Under the pieces are notes generated by a model. The model saw only the letters and a program-made list of their open reading frames with translations. It did no database searches and was not told the DNA's origin. A stretch of 64,000 nt of DNA from positions 2,806,282-2,870,281 of the forward strand of contig NZ_CP028105.1 of the NCBI RefSeq assembly GCF_003019675.1, written 5' to 3'. The DNA comes from Fusobacterium ulcerans (GTDB taxonomy: Bacteria > Fusobacteriota > Fusobacteriia > Fusobacteriales > Fusobacteriaceae). Below are positions 32,395 through 42,280 of the stretch, piece after piece; the first letter of the stretch is position 1; each line of letters opens with the position of its first letter. Made by a program: the position numbers and the translations under genes.

Positions 32395-35300
32395 ATGAAA
32401 CTTACAGATGTAGCTTTAAAAAACAAAGTAACTACCTATCTGATATTTATAACTCTTCTTTTGGTGGGGTATATGTCATATGAAAAGTCAGAAAAATCAG
32501 AGGATCCGGGGTTTACAGTAAAGGTAGCTCTCATAACAACTAACTGGCCGGGGGCGACTTCTAAACAGATGGCTGATTTAGTAAGTAAAAAGATAGCAGA
32601 TCAGATACAAAATATAGAAACTTTGGATTATGTAGATTCAAAAAATATACCGGGGCAGTCAAATGTTTATGTAAATATTAAAAGCGGAAACAGAGATTTA
32701 GTTCCAATCTGGCAGGAGCTGAGGAACAGAATAAATACTTTTGTTGTACCTGCTCTTCCAGAGGGAGTGCAGACACCAATAATTAATACATATTTTGGAG
32801 ATATATATGGTACACTCCTCACAATAAGCGGGGATAGTTATTCCTATGAGGAACTGTATAAGACAGCTGAAAATCTGAAAGCGAAGCTTCTGTTTTCAGT
32901 GCCGCAAATAGGAAGAATAGATATAAGTGGAGTACAAAATGAAGTTATCTATGTAAAAGTGGATAATGAAAGGCTTTCACAATCTAAAATATCAATGAGC
33001 AATATAATAGAAACACTTCAAAATGTCAATGTAATAGAAAATGGAGGAGATGTAGTATCTGATGATTACAGAATAAAAATATCTCCAACAGGAAATTTTA
33101 AAAATATAAAAGATATAGAAAATACTATAATAACAGATTCAAATGGGCAAAATGCTATTTATCTGAAAGAAATAGCCAAAGTGGAAAAAACTTATCAGGA
33201 TCCTTCTGATTATATGATTTCATATAATGGAGATAAAGCTATAACATTGGGAGTATCTCTTGGAGATAAAGAAGATGTCTTGGTAATGAGCAAAGGAATA
33301 AAAAGTGTTTTGAAAGACTTTAAGAGTAAACTTCCCATTGGAATAGAAGTTGGACAGATTTATTATCAGCCGGATCTGGTGCAGGATAAAGTAACTTCTT
33401 TCATAGCTAACTTGGTGCAGGCAATAGTGACAATAGTAATTGTAATGCTTCTATGTCTGGGACTTCGTTCTGGATTAATAGTAGCAGCACTGACACCAAC
33501 ATCTATTGCTTTCACTATAATTGGATTATACTATCTCGGCTATGGAATAAATCAGATAACACTGGCAGGTTTGATAATTGCTCTGGGAATGCTGGTAGAT
33601 AACGCAGTAGTGATGTCGGAAAATATAATGGTGCTGATGCAGGAGGGGAAAAGCAGGATGGATGCCTGTCTGGAATCTGGTAAAATGCTAGCTGTTCCTC
33701 TTCTTGTAAGTTCTCTTACTACAATAGTAGCCTTTTCTCCCATTATATTAAATAAAGAGAATATGGGAGAATATGTAGGACCTCTTACAATAGTTGTACT
33801 CCTTGCACTCCTTGGTTCTTGGCTTATTAATCAGACCCTTATTCCGTTACTGTGTTATGATTTTCTGAAAGTAAAATCTGGAAGCAAGCAGAATATGGAT
33901 TCCAAGCCTTATCTTATTTACAGAAAAGTTCTTACAACATTGTTGAAGAATAAAAAGATATCTATATGTGCAACCATAGGAGCTTTCTGCCTTGGACTTG
34001 TACTTTTAGGAGTAGTACCTAAAAACTTTATGCCGGATTCTACAGACCCTGTAATGTCTACATATATAAGAATGCCAAAAGGTACAGATATCAATCGTAC
34101 AGCAGAAGTGGTAAATGACTTAAATGAATTTATAAAGAAAAATTACAGTACTGGGGAGCAGGAACCCCTTTCTCCTTCTTTGTGGAACTATATAACTACT
34201 GGAGGTACAGATAAAAAATATAAGAAACAGGGAATATTGAGCTGGGGAATATTTATAGGGGGAGGAGCTCCTAAATATTCTACAAGTTATCAGCCTGAAA
34301 CAAGGCTTCCAGAATATGCCTATGTAATGTACAATGTCACAGACTATAGAATAATAAAAAAACTAAGTTCTGAAATTAATCTATATATGCAGAGTAAATA
34401 TCCTGGAATAGATATAACTACTAAAGGTATGGGAAGCGGAGTATCTTTAGAAAAAGATTTAGGATATGTATTTGTTTCAGATAATGTAGAGCTGCTGAAA
34501 AAAGTATCAAAGGAATTTGAAGAAAAAATAAAAACAGTAAAAGGTATAAGAGCTGTAAGCAATAACTGGGGAAATGATGTTCCTAGAATAACAATAAATA
34601 TAAATCAGGAAAAAGCTAAAAAAGCTGGTCTGTCAAATAGTGTAGTTGGAAAAACTCTTCAATTTATATTACAGGGAACAAATGCCACTGTATATAGAAA
34701 TTTTGAAGCTCCCCCAAAAAGTACTATTATTCCTGTAATGCTTAAAGGGAGCAGATCATATAAAGATGATATTACAAATATAGAGACTATACAGTTTATG
34801 ACTCCATCAGGAGTGTCAGTACCGCTTAACCAGATAGCAGATATTAAAGTGGAATATGTTCCAGACTTTGTGTATACAAGGGATATGTCATATGGAATAG
34901 AAGTAGATGCTGGAATACAAGATGGATATACTCCACCAGAAGTGAATGATGAAATAATTCCGTGGCTCACTGAAAAATTAAAGGAGTGGGGTCCAGAGAT
35001 TAAATATTATCCAGCAGGTATAATGAAAACTTCTTCTGAAAATGAGGGAGCATTGTTTCAAGCTGTTCCAACAGCATTACTTGTTATGTTTTTACTGGTA
35101 ATAGGACAGTTTAATTCTGTAAAAAAAGGATTGTCAATAATGCTTGTAATTCCTTTATCTATACCAGGGATAGCAGTAGGACTTTTATGTACAAATACCC
35201 AGCTTGGATTTATGGCTATTATAGGAATAATTTCACTGGCAGGGGTAGTTTTGAATCATGCTATTATTCTTGTGGATAAAATGACTATAGAAAAAGATGA

Positions 35301-35580
35301 TATAGGAAGAAATGATCAGGATGCAATAGTGTTTGGATGTCAGTCAAGATTGAGACCAATATTTTTAACAGTTGCCACTACACTTATGGGGCTTATGCCT
35401 CTGTATTTCTTTGGAGGACCTTTGTTTCAGCCTTTGGCAGTAGTATTGATATTTGGGCTGGCAACTGATACAGTACTGGCTCTTGGAATAATTCCTGTAA
35501 TATATGCACTATTCTTTAAAGTAGATTTTAAAGATTATGTCTATGATGGGAAAAAATTAGAAATGGAAAGTAAAGAATAA
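32395..35580 (+). CDS. RND-family efflux permease (HAE-1-like, 1061 aa)
   Basis: A 12-span inner-membrane pump with two large periplasmic loops. The duplicated layout is visible: spans near 12-30, 335-480, 525-545 and 865-1045. The TM4 proton-relay stretch reads GMLVDNAVVMSENI near residue 400, Asp-Asn rather than the Asp-Asp of AcrB, and the TM10 stretch reads SLAGVVLNHAIILVDKM near 950. This Asp-Asn type is common in RND pumps outside the AcrB group. Substrate unknown. The transcript ends at the bidirectional terminator at 35583. Confidence 0.93.
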   Translation: MKLTDVALKNKVTTYLIFITLLLVGYMSYEKSEKSEDPGFTVKVALITTNWPGATSKQMADLVSKKIADQIQNIETLDYVDSKNIPGQSNVYVNIKSGNRDLVPIWQELRNRINTFVVPALPEGVQTPIINTYFGDIYGTLLTISGDSYSYEELYKTAENLKAKLLFSVPQIGRIDISGVQNEVIYVKVDNERLSQSKISMSNIIETLQNVNVIENGGDVVSDDYRIKISPTGNFKNIKDIENTIITDSNGQNAIYLKEIAKVEKTYQDPSDYMISYNGDKAITLGVSLGDKEDVLVMSKGIKSVLKDFKSKLPIGIEVGQIYYQPDLVQDKVTSFIANLVQAIVTIVIVMLLCLGLRSGLIVAALTPTSIAFTIIGLYYLGYGINQITLAGLIIALGMLVDNAVVMSENIMVLMQEGKSRMDACLESGKMLAVPLLVSSLTTIVAFSPIILNKENMGEYVGPLTIVVLLALLGSWLINQTLIPLLCYDFLKVKSGSKQNMDSKPYLIYRKVLTTLLKNKKISICATIGAFCLGLVLLGVVPKNFMPDSTDPVMSTYIRMPKGTDINRTAEVVNDLNEFIKKNYSTGEQEPLSPSLWNYITTGGTDKKYKKQGILSWGIFIGGGAPKYSTSYQPETRLPEYAYVMYNVTDYRIIKKLSSEINLYMQSKYPGIDITTKGMGSGVSLEKDLGYVFVSDNVELLKKVSKEFEEKIKTVKGIRAVSNNWGNDVPRITININQEKAKKAGLSNSVVGKTLQFILQGTNATVYRNFEAPPKSTIIPVMLKGSRSYKDDITNIETIQFMTPSGVSVPLNQIADIKVEYVPDFVYTRDMSYGIEVDAGIQDGYTPPEVNDEIIPWLTEKLKEWGPEIKYYPAGIMKTSSENEGALFQAVPTALLVMFLLVIGQFNSVKKGLSIMLVIPLSIPGIAVGLLCTNTQLGFMAIIGIISLAGVVLNHAIILVDKMTIEKDDIGRNDQDAIVFGCQSRLRPIFLTVATTLMGLMPLYFFGGPLFQPLAVVLIFGLATDTVLALGIIPVIYALFFKVDFKDYVYDGKKLEMESKE

Positions 35581-35582
35581 TA

Positions 35583-35622
35583 AAACAGGTGTTGATACTT
35601 TTTTAGTACCAGCACCTGTTTA
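35583..35622. terminator. Bidirectional terminator between RND operon and pyk
   Basis: AACAGGTG-T-TG-A-TACT pairs with AGTA-C-CA-G-CACCTGTT, with A/T tracts on both sides. It serves the convergent efflux operon and pyruvate kinase gene. Confidence 0.8.
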
Positions 35623-35624
35623 TT

Positions 35625-37034
35625 TTAAGATATTTTTATTAATTTGATAGAGTTGGTAGTTCCAACTTTAAATATAGATTCTCCACAGTTTGCAATTATA
35701 ACATCATCTTTTGTAGCCAGTTTCAGATCTACAGAGACTTTTTCTGCTAATTGGAAGAATGAATCCAGACTTTCAGGCTGTCCGTCAATGAAAGGAGTGA
35801 TTCCTCTTACAATAAGAAGCTGATTAGCAGTTTTTTCATTATTGGTAATTGCTACAATTTCAGCTTTTGGGAAATATCTTCTCATATCTCTGGCTGCTCT
35901 TCCTGATTGAGTTGCAACAACTATAACTTTTGTACCAAGAGATTCACTTATTTCAGCAGTACCCTTAGTAACAGCAGTAGTGATTGTCATATTTTCTGTA
36001 AAATAATTTTTCTTAGAAACAAGGGGATCGATTTTTTCAGATATTCTAGTCATTACTCTAACTGCTTCTACTGGGTACTTACCATTAGCAGATTCTCCAG
36101 AAAGCATGATACAATCAGTTCCATCAAGAATTGCATTAGCCACATCATTTACTTCTGCTCTTGTAGGTCTAGGATTTTTAATCATAGAATCAAGCATTTG
36201 AGTGGCTGTAATAACTACTTTACCAACAATATTACACTTTTCTATCATCATCTTTTGAGCAATAGGAACATCTTCAATAGGAATTTCTACTCCAAGATCT
36301 CCCCTTGCTACCATGATACCATCTGAAACTTTTAATATTTCATCAAAGTTGTCTATTCCTTCCTGAGTTTCTATTTTAGATATTATAAGAATATCTTTTC
36401 CACCATTTTCATCTAATACTTTTCTTACATCTTTTACATCATCAGCTTTTCTAATAAATGAAGCAGCTACATAATCAACACCTTGCTGGCAGCCGAAAAT
36501 AAGGTCGTTTTTATCTTTTTCAGATATAGCAGGAAGACTTACTTTAGCTTTTGGAAGATTGACACCTTTGTTTTCTCCAAGCTCTCCATTATTTAAAGCT
36601 ATACATATAATTTTATTTCCAACGATTTCTTTTATGCTGAATTGTAAAAGCCCATCATCAATAAGAAGTTTCTCTCCTATTTTAACGTCTTGTATAATAT
36701 CCTCATAAGTAACTGCTGCTATTGTTTCATCACCAATTACAGATTTGTCAGTAGTGATAATAAATTCCTGTCCAGCCACTATATTTACATTTTTTCCATC
36801 TTTAAGTTTAGTAGTTCTTATTTTAGGTCCTTTAATATCAAGCATAAGAGCTGCTCTGATACCTGTTTCAGCTTGAGCTGCTCTGAAATTATCTATTTTT
36901 TCTTTGTGTTCTTCATAATTTCCATGAGAGAAATTCAATCTCATCATATTCATTCCTGATTTAAGAAGTTCTTTTAGAGTTTCTTTTGTTTCAGAGCTTG
37001 GTCCAATGGTACATATTATTTTTGTTTTTTTCAC
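35625..37034 (-). CDS. pyk: Pyruvate kinase (469 aa)
   Basis: Catalyses phosphoenolpyruvate plus ADP to pyruvate plus ATP. N-terminal KTKIICTIGPSSETKETL, MRLNFSHGNYEEH, then LDIKGPKIRTTKLKDG, ISKIETQEGIDNFDEIL (catalytic Lys), MVARGDLGVEIPIEDVP, TATQMLDSMIKNPRPTRAEV and MLSGESANGKYPVEAV are all intact (in pieces). The usual A, B and C domains are present with no extra C-terminal PEP-utilising domain. The start is a GTG (complement of 37032-37034) with AGGAGG seven bases upstream. Stand-alone gene convergent with the RND operon. Confidence 0.96.
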   Translation of the reverse strand: MKKTKIICTIGPSSETKETLKELLKSGMNMMRLNFSHGNYEEHKEKIDNFRAAQAETGIRAALMLDIKGPKIRTTKLKDGKNVNIVAGQEFIITTDKSVIGDETIAAVTYEDIIQDVKIGEKLLIDDGLLQFSIKEIVGNKIICIALNNGELGENKGVNLPKAKVSLPAISEKDKNDLIFGCQQGVDYVAASFIRKADDVKDVRKVLDENGGKDILIISKIETQEGIDNFDEILKVSDGIMVARGDLGVEIPIEDVPIAQKMMIEKCNIVGKVVITATQMLDSMIKNPRPTRAEVNDVANAILDGTDCIMLSGESANGKYPVEAVRVMTRISEKIDPLVSKKNYFTENMTITTAVTKGTAEISESLGTKVIVVATQSGRAARDMRRYFPKAEIVAITNNEKTANQLLIVRGITPFIDGQPESLDSFFQLAEKVSVDLKLATKDDVIIANCGESIFKVGTTNSIKLIKIS

Positions 37035-37150
37035 AATGATACCTCCTGAATATATCTTTTCTTCTAAAAAGTTATTTTTATGATGAATTTAAAATACTCT
37101 TATATTATACCCTTAATCTTAAAAATTTACAAAATATATATGAAAATATC

Positions 37151-37179
37151 TTGTCAAAATACAATTAATATTATATTAT
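37151..37179 (+). promoter_or_regulatory. Promoter of the exported nucleosidase-like gene
   Basis: TTGTCA (37151-37156), 17 bases, TATTAT (37174-37179); start codon 40 bases downstream. Confidence 0.55.
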
Positions 37180-37218
37180 ACTAGAATCTAATATATTAAA
37201 ATATCTAAGGAGGAAATG

Positions 37219-38082
37219 ATGAAAAATTTATTCAAAAAAGTTTTATTGTTGATGGTGCTTTCAGCTTCAGCAGTTTATGCACAGGTTAAAAGTGTAACTG
37301 TACCATCACATTCAGTACCAAAGCAGCCTATAATAATTCAAGGACCTATGCCTATTGAAGCTCAAAATTTAGCTGCAAGACTTGAAAATGTAAGAGAGGA
37401 AAGAACAGGAAACTATATTTTCTACATAGGAACATTAGAAGGATATCCTGTAATTGTTACTAAAACAAGCAAGGGAATGGAAAATACTGCTGCTGCAACT
37501 GCTATTGCAATAGAAAGATTCAAGCCAGCAGCTATAATAAATCAGGGAACTTCTGGAGGACATGACAAGTCTTTAAATGTTGGAGATATTGTTCTAGGAA
37601 AGAGAACATTCAATGCTGGAAACTTTAAAACTCTAACTAAAAATGAAAAAGAGGGAAGCAATCCTTTTGAATGGCTGCCTATGGATGTAATGGCTTCTGA
37701 AGGAAGTGCTGGAGAAGGTACAGATGCAGAAAAAGTTCGTTATTACGAAGGAAATCCTATGCTTTTAAAAGCTGCAAATGCAGTAAAAAGTCAATATAAA
37801 AGAGGAAAAGTTGTAGAAGGGACTGTGGCTTCAGCTAACTTCTGGAATAATGAAATTGACAGAATAAACTGGCTTCATGAAGAGTTTGGATCAAGTGTGG
37901 AAGAAATGGAAGCTGCCAGTGCTGCTTTGATTTGTGAAGCATACAAGGTACCATTCCTTACAGTTAGAGTTTTATCAAATAATAAAACAAATGGTGGAAA
38001 ATATGATCCTAGCACAGCAAAAGATTGTCAGGATTATGTAGAAAAAATAGTTAAAGAATATATAAAAATGCTTGAAAAATAA
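37219..38082 (+). CDS. Exported MTA/SAH nucleosidase-like protein (287 aa)
   Basis: Belongs to the purine nucleoside phosphorylase/5'-methylthioadenosine nucleosidase superfamily. Unlike the cytosolic enzyme it has a signal peptide (MKNLFKKVLLLMVLSASAVYA, cleavage before Q). Core motifs: IIIQGPMPIEAQNLA (catalytic-acid region), INQGTSGGHDKSLNVGDIVLG in pieces, and SSVEEMEAASAALICE (ribose-binding MEAA). The position of the catalytic Asp, normally in a RxxSD motif, reads RVLSNN with Asn about residue 254. That may alter or abolish N-glycosidase activity. GGAGG favours ATG 37219 over 37216. Confidence 0.85.
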   Translation: MKNLFKKVLLLMVLSASAVYAQVKSVTVPSHSVPKQPIIIQGPMPIEAQNLAARLENVREERTGNYIFYIGTLEGYPVIVTKTSKGMENTAAATAIAIERFKPAAIINQGTSGGHDKSLNVGDIVLGKRTFNAGNFKTLTKNEKEGSNPFEWLPMDVMASEGSAGEGTDAEKVRYYEGNPMLLKAANAVKSQYKRGKVVEGTVASANFWNNEIDRINWLHEEFGSSVEEMEAASAALICEAYKVPFLTVRVLSNNKTNGGKYDPSTAKDCQDYVEKIVKEYIKMLEK

Positions 38083-38095
38083 TATTGATAATATA

Positions 38096-38151
38096 AAATG
38101 GATGATCCCAAATCTAAATTAAATTTTAGAAATTGGAGTCATCCATTTTTA
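38096..38151. terminator. Bidirectional terminator
   Basis: AAAATGGATGA pairs with TCATCCATTTTT, reinforced by an inner CCAA/TTGG pairing. It separates the convergent nucleosidase-like and MBL-fold genes. Confidence 0.7.
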
Positions 38152-38155
38152 AGTT

Positions 38156-39034
38156 TTAAATGGTTTTCCATAAAAGCATATTATTTTCAAAAATAACATC
38201 AGCTTTATTGTTATCTCTTAGCCACGAAAGAAAAGAACGAACTGTACTTCCAACTAGGACATACTGCTCAAAGTTCATTGTAAGTCCATACTCGTTAAAT
38301 ACTTTTTGCAGGATAGATTCAAAATTTGTAGGTTCAGCACAAAATTCCAATAACTTATCAGCTACTTCAAAGACCTTTTTTCTATTCAGCGATACAAGCT
38401 CTTTTATATCAGTCATAACTTCTGTATGAGCTGGAATGTAGATATCAGCTTCCATATTTTCTATAAGATCAAGAGTATCTAAAAAAGCAGCAACATCATA
38501 AATAAAAGTTATCTGATATTTTTCAAGTACAGCTTTACTGCTGATACAGTCAGCAAGAAATACTACATTATCTGGAGTACGCAATCCTATCATATGAAAA
38601 AAATGTCCCGGAAGGTGAATTACTTCTAACTCTTTTGGGAAATTCGTATCACTTATATCAAGAGCATCACTTTCATTAGCCATAAGAAATTTATGACGAA
38701 GATCTCTAGGAGGATACCCTCCATAGAGAAAAGAAGTCTCAAGAATAGGATGTTTAGTAAAAGCAGTTTCTATTCCATTGGAAAATATCTGGCATCCAGT
38801 CTGCTGTTGAAGATAACAGTTTCCACCAATATGATCAGCATTAGAATGTGTATTGACTATAGCTTTAAGATTCCAGTTGTTTTTTTCAAGTATCTGTCTG
38901 ACTTTTCTTCCAGCATTTTTATCATTTCCACTGTCTATGAGATATACATCATTTTCATTGACTCTGTAAAGTCCAATTTTTGCTGGAGATTCTATATAAT
39001 AAGTATTCTTTCCCACTTGTATCAATTCATACAT
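38156..39034 (-). CDS. MBL-fold metallo-hydrolase (292 aa)
   Basis: A metallo-beta-lactamase-fold protein. The metal motif reads NTHSNADHIGG at residues 61-71, giving H63, N65, D67, H68: Asn takes the place of the second His of HxHxDH, as in a known HSNADH subgroup. Later ligands are present: LPGHFFHMIG, VFLADCIS and IPAHTEVM. The C-terminal part (about 215-292) is helical and could bind a partner or substrate. Substrate not inferable. GAGGATG precedes the ATG. Stand-alone gene. Confidence 0.85.
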   Translation of the reverse strand: MYELIQVGKNTYYIESPAKIGLYRVNENDVYLIDSGNDKNAGRKVRQILEKNNWNLKAIVNTHSNADHIGGNCYLQQQTGCQIFSNGIETAFTKHPILETSFLYGGYPPRDLRHKFLMANESDALDISDTNFPKELEVIHLPGHFFHMIGLRTPDNVVFLADCISSKAVLEKYQITFIYDVAAFLDTLDLIENMEADIYIPAHTEVMTDIKELVSLNRKKVFEVADKLLEFCAEPTNFESILQKVFNEYGLTMNFEQYVLVGSTVRSFLSWLRDNNKADVIFENNMLLWKTI

Positions 39035-39239
39035 AACATCATCCTCGCTTTGTAATTATTCCTAAGTAAAATATAGCACAGAAGAGACAGCTAAATCAAG
39101 GAATCATTAATTTTGATATTTTATATATAAGAAAATGTTATTCGAATATAAAAATATATAATTTTATTTTATCAATGCTTTGTGCTAAAATTAACTTGAA
39201 AATAAGTAATAAAGTAAATTATATAGATGGAGGAATAAT

Positions 39240-40367
39240 ATGGATTTCAGAATTGACAAAGAACATGAGGATTTTATTTTAAAAGTAAGAGAGTTTACAG
39301 AAAAATATGTAAAACCAGCAGCAGCAGAGGTAGATAGAAAAGCAGAAGCCCCAATGGAGAATTTAAAAAGAATGGGTGCTGAAGGATTGATGGGAATCCC
39401 TTTTGATAAGAAATATGGAGGAGCTGGACTTGATACAAAAGCATATATATCAGCTGTAGAAGAACTTTCAAAAGGTTGTGCTTCAACTGGGGTAATTATG
39501 TCAGCTCATACTTCACTATGTGCATGGCCCATATATCAATATGGAAATGAAATGCAGAAAGAAAAATATCTGGTACCTTTAGCAAAAGGTGAAAAGCTAG
39601 GAGCATTTGGATGGACAGAATCTCAGGCAGGAACAAGAGTGACAGCAGTATTAGATGGAGATAAGTACATACTTAATGGAAAAAAGGTCCTTATAACTAA
39701 TGCACTTGAAGCAGAAATATTTGTAGTATTTGCTAAAACAGATATGGAAAAAACTGAAAATAATTTGTCAGGATTCATAGTAGAAAAAGGAGCAAAGGGA
39801 TTTACAATAGGAGAACCAGAAGATAAAATGGGAGTAAGAGGTTCATCTACATGTGAGCTTATTTTCGAAAACTGTATAGTTCCTAAAGAAAACCTACTGA
39901 GAAAAGAGGGAACTGGATTCAAAATTGCTATGTGTACACTGAATGGTGGAAGAATAGGTGTAGCAGCTCAAGCAGTGGGACTGGCTCAGGGAGCATTAGA
40001 TGAAGCAATAAAATATGTAAAAGAAAGAGAAGTCAATGGGAAAAAAGTATCTCAATTTCAACATACACAATTTTTGTTAGCTGATTTACAAACAAGAATA
40101 GATGCAGTGAGACTTTTGACATATAGAGCTGCTGATACAAAAGACAGTGAAGGAGAGTATGCTCATATGGCATCAATGGCAAAATTCCTTGCTTCAAAAG
40201 TTGCATTAAAAGTTACAGAAAAGGCAGTACAGCTCTTTGGAGGAAATGGATATTTGAAAAAATACCCTGTTGAAAGAATGTTGAGAGATGCCAAAGTCAC
40301 AGAAATATATGAAGGAACTTCAGAAGTTCAAAAAATAGTTATAGCAAATTGGATGGGAATTAAATAA
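39240..40367 (+). CDS. Acyl-CoA dehydrogenase (375 aa)
   Basis: A flavoprotein oxidising an acyl-CoA to the enoyl-CoA or, in fermenters, the reverse with electron bifurcation. DFRIDKEHEDFILKVREFTEK, GIPFDKKYGGAGLDTKAYI, MGVRGSSTCELIFENC, QLFGGNGYLKKYPVERMLRDA and IYEGTSEVQKIVIANW (catalytic Glu in YEGTSE) are clear, in pieces. The FAD/CoA loop reads GWTESQAGTRVTAVLDG instead of the usual LTEPNAGSD, so chain-length specificity is uncertain. No etfAB neighbours, which argues against the main butyryl-CoA dehydrogenase complex. AGGAGG-like GGAGG precedes the ATG. Confidence 0.92.
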   Translation: MDFRIDKEHEDFILKVREFTEKYVKPAAAEVDRKAEAPMENLKRMGAEGLMGIPFDKKYGGAGLDTKAYISAVEELSKGCASTGVIMSAHTSLCAWPIYQYGNEMQKEKYLVPLAKGEKLGAFGWTESQAGTRVTAVLDGDKYILNGKKVLITNALEAEIFVVFAKTDMEKTENNLSGFIVEKGAKGFTIGEPEDKMGVRGSSTCELIFENCIVPKENLLRKEGTGFKIAMCTLNGGRIGVAAQAVGLAQGALDEAIKYVKEREVNGKKVSQFQHTQFLLADLQTRIDAVRLLTYRAADTKDSEGEYAHMASMAKFLASKVALKVTEKAVQLFGGNGYLKKYPVERMLRDAKVTEIYEGTSEVQKIVIANWMGIK

Positions 40368-40510
40368 TCAAAAATAAGTGTGAAAAATAAAAATTAAAAA
40401 ATATTTATAATAGGGAAAAACTAAAAAACAGATATGTAAAAATTGAAAAAATATATTGAGATTTTCAAAAAAAATCTATTGATAAAATTTATTTTTATAA
40501 AATAATTATA

Positions 40511-40539
40511 AAAAATAGGAGGAATACTCCTATTTTTTT
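40511..40539. terminator. Terminator after the acyl-CoA dehydrogenase region
   Basis: AAAATAGGAG (40512-40521) pairs with CTCCTATTTT (40527-40536) over GAATA, flanked by A and T tracts, so it may act in both directions. Confidence 0.8.
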
Positions 40540-40782
40540 GTTGTCAAAAAAAGGTCGATTTTTGCTTGTGTACTAAATAAACGAACAAAATGCTTTTTTG
40601 AATTTTTGTAATGTAAGATTATTTCTAAAGTATGTTTATCAATGGTTTCATTAATATTTTTAATAGAATTATTTATAATCTAAAAAAAAGTGTAGTAAAA
40701 AAAAATGAACTTTGACTATTCTGTAATTTAAATTAAATATAATAATCATATATAATATATTACTTTCATCAATAAAAAAGTG

Positions 40783-40811
40783 TTGACTAAATATGACCGT
40801 AGTATTATACT
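40783..40811 (+). promoter_or_regulatory. Strong promoter of the threonine operon
   Basis: TTGACT (40783-40788), 17 bases, TATACT (40806-40811), close to consensus. Confidence 0.75.
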
Positions 40812-40998
40812 TGAAACGTATTAGAGTATGAAGTTTTAGAACTTAGTATATCAATTTTAAACACAAGCAACTGTTTTATGTTGTATTGAGATTGAAAAAG
40901 TAAGTTATAAAAACATTGATTTTAATTAAAATATCAATCAGTAGAATTTAAAATGTGAATGATTTATTAAATCAGGTTGATACCAAGGAGGAAAAGTC

Positions 40999-42201
40999 AT
41001 GGCAGTAACACTAGAAACCATCAAAAAAGCAAAGGAAACTATCGAGCATTCGATAAAAAGAACACCTTTAATAGAGTGCCCTACACTAGAGAAAGAACTT
41101 GGAGGAAAAGTTTTATTCAAGCTTGAAAATCTTCAAAAAACTGGATCATTTAAATTAAGAGGAGCTTTAAACAGAATAGCTAACTTAACAGAAGAAGAAA
41201 AGAAAAAAGGAGTAATAGCTTCATCAGCTGGAAACCATGCACAAGGAATAGCTTTAGGAGCAACAGCGCAAGGGATAAAATCAACAATAGTAATGCCAGA
41301 AACTGCACCAATAGCAAAAGTAGCAGCAACAAAAGGATATGGAGCAGAAGTAGTATTATGCGGAAGTGTATATGATGATGCTTTTGCAAAAGCATGTGAG
41401 ATCCAAAAAGAGACAGGAGCAATATTCCTACACCCATTTGATGATGACTATGTAATCTCAGGACAAGGAACTATTGGATTAGAAATATTAGAAGATGCGA
41501 TAGATATAGATACAGTTCTTGTTCCTATCGGAGGAGGAGGAATCCTTGCAGGAATAGCAACAGCAATAAAATCTATCAATCCATCAGTGAGAATAATCGG
41601 AGTAGAATCAGCAAATGCTGCATCAATGACAGAAGCTTTAGCAAAGGGAGAATGTTGTGAAGTATGTGCAACACCAACAATAGCAGATGGAATAGCAGTA
41701 AAAAAAGTTGGATGCAAAACTCTTGAATTAGTAAAACAATATGTAGATGAAGTAGTAACAGTAACAGAAGATGAAATAGCAAGAGCAATATTATTTTTGA
41801 TGGAAAAAAGTAAAGTAGTTGCAGAGGGAGCAGGGGCAACACCTTTAGCAGCGATACTTGCAGGAAAAGTTGAATGTAAAGGTAAAAAGACTTGTGCAGT
41901 AGTATCTGGAGGAAATATAGATGTAAACCTTATTGAGAGAGTACTGAACAGAGCTTTAATCAATGCAGGAAGAAGATATGAATTTAAAGTAAAAGTACAT
42001 GACAGATTTGGAGAAACTGAAAAATTATTAAGTTTGATAACTCAAAATAGAGCAAATATACTTTTCATAACACAAAGTATGTATAATGTAGAATTAGGAA
42101 TCACAATGCAGGAAGTAACACTTGTAATAGAGTGTAGTGACATGGCTCATAGAGATGCTGTAAAGGCCAAAATTATAGAAGCAGGATATGACATTCACTA
42201 A
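40999..42201 (+). CDS. Threonine ammonia-lyase (400 aa)
   Basis: Converts L-threonine to 2-oxobutyrate and ammonia. A PLP fold-type II enzyme: LENLQKTGSFKLRGALNRI near residue 45 (PLP Lys in SFKLRGA), SSAGNHAQGIALGA near 74, GGGGILAGIATAI near 178, and VVSGGNIDVNLIE near 300. A C-terminal ACT-like domain begins near residue 325 (FKVKVHDRFGETEKLLSLI). Length and the single ACT domain fit the catabolic/anaerobe IlvA-TdcB group. The four-subunit 2-oxoacid:ferredoxin oxidoreductase downstream shows the product is oxidised rather than used for isoleucine. AGGAGG precedes the ATG. Confidence 0.93.
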   Translation: MAVTLETIKKAKETIEHSIKRTPLIECPTLEKELGGKVLFKLENLQKTGSFKLRGALNRIANLTEEEKKKGVIASSAGNHAQGIALGATAQGIKSTIVMPETAPIAKVAATKGYGAEVVLCGSVYDDAFAKACEIQKETGAIFLHPFDDDYVISGQGTIGLEILEDAIDIDTVLVPIGGGGILAGIATAIKSINPSVRIIGVESANAASMTEALAKGECCEVCATPTIADGIAVKKVGCKTLELVKQYVDEVVTVTEDEIARAILFLMEKSKVVAEGAGATPLAAILAGKVECKGKKTCAVVSGGNIDVNLIERVLNRALINAGRRYEFKVKVHDRFGETEKLLSLITQNRANILFITQSMYNVELGITMQEVTLVIECSDMAHRDAVKAKIIEAGYDIH

Positions 42202-42280
42202 TAAGAAAATATAAACGGGTTAATAAAAAGTAGGTAATAAAAATCAGTATATAAAAAAATAAAAAGGGAAGTGGAAATTT

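Larger units (their letters stand above)
40368..40998 (+). other. Intergenic region: terminator, promoter and long leader of the threonine operon
   Basis: 631 bases without a gene. A terminator lies at 40511-40539, AT-rich sequence follows, then the promoter at 40783-40811. The predicted transcript starts near 40818 and leaves a leader of about 180 bases. The leader holds the hairpin ATTGATTTTA/TAAAATATCAAT (about 40916-40939). No T-box, known riboswitch or attenuator T-run was recognised. Confidence 0.6.

Noticed and set aside
41448-41963. 171-codon antisense frame within the threonine ammonia-lyase gene
   Set aside because: The plus-strand frame has full family motifs; the antisense frame reflects biased codon use of a probably well-expressed gene and has no ribosome site.
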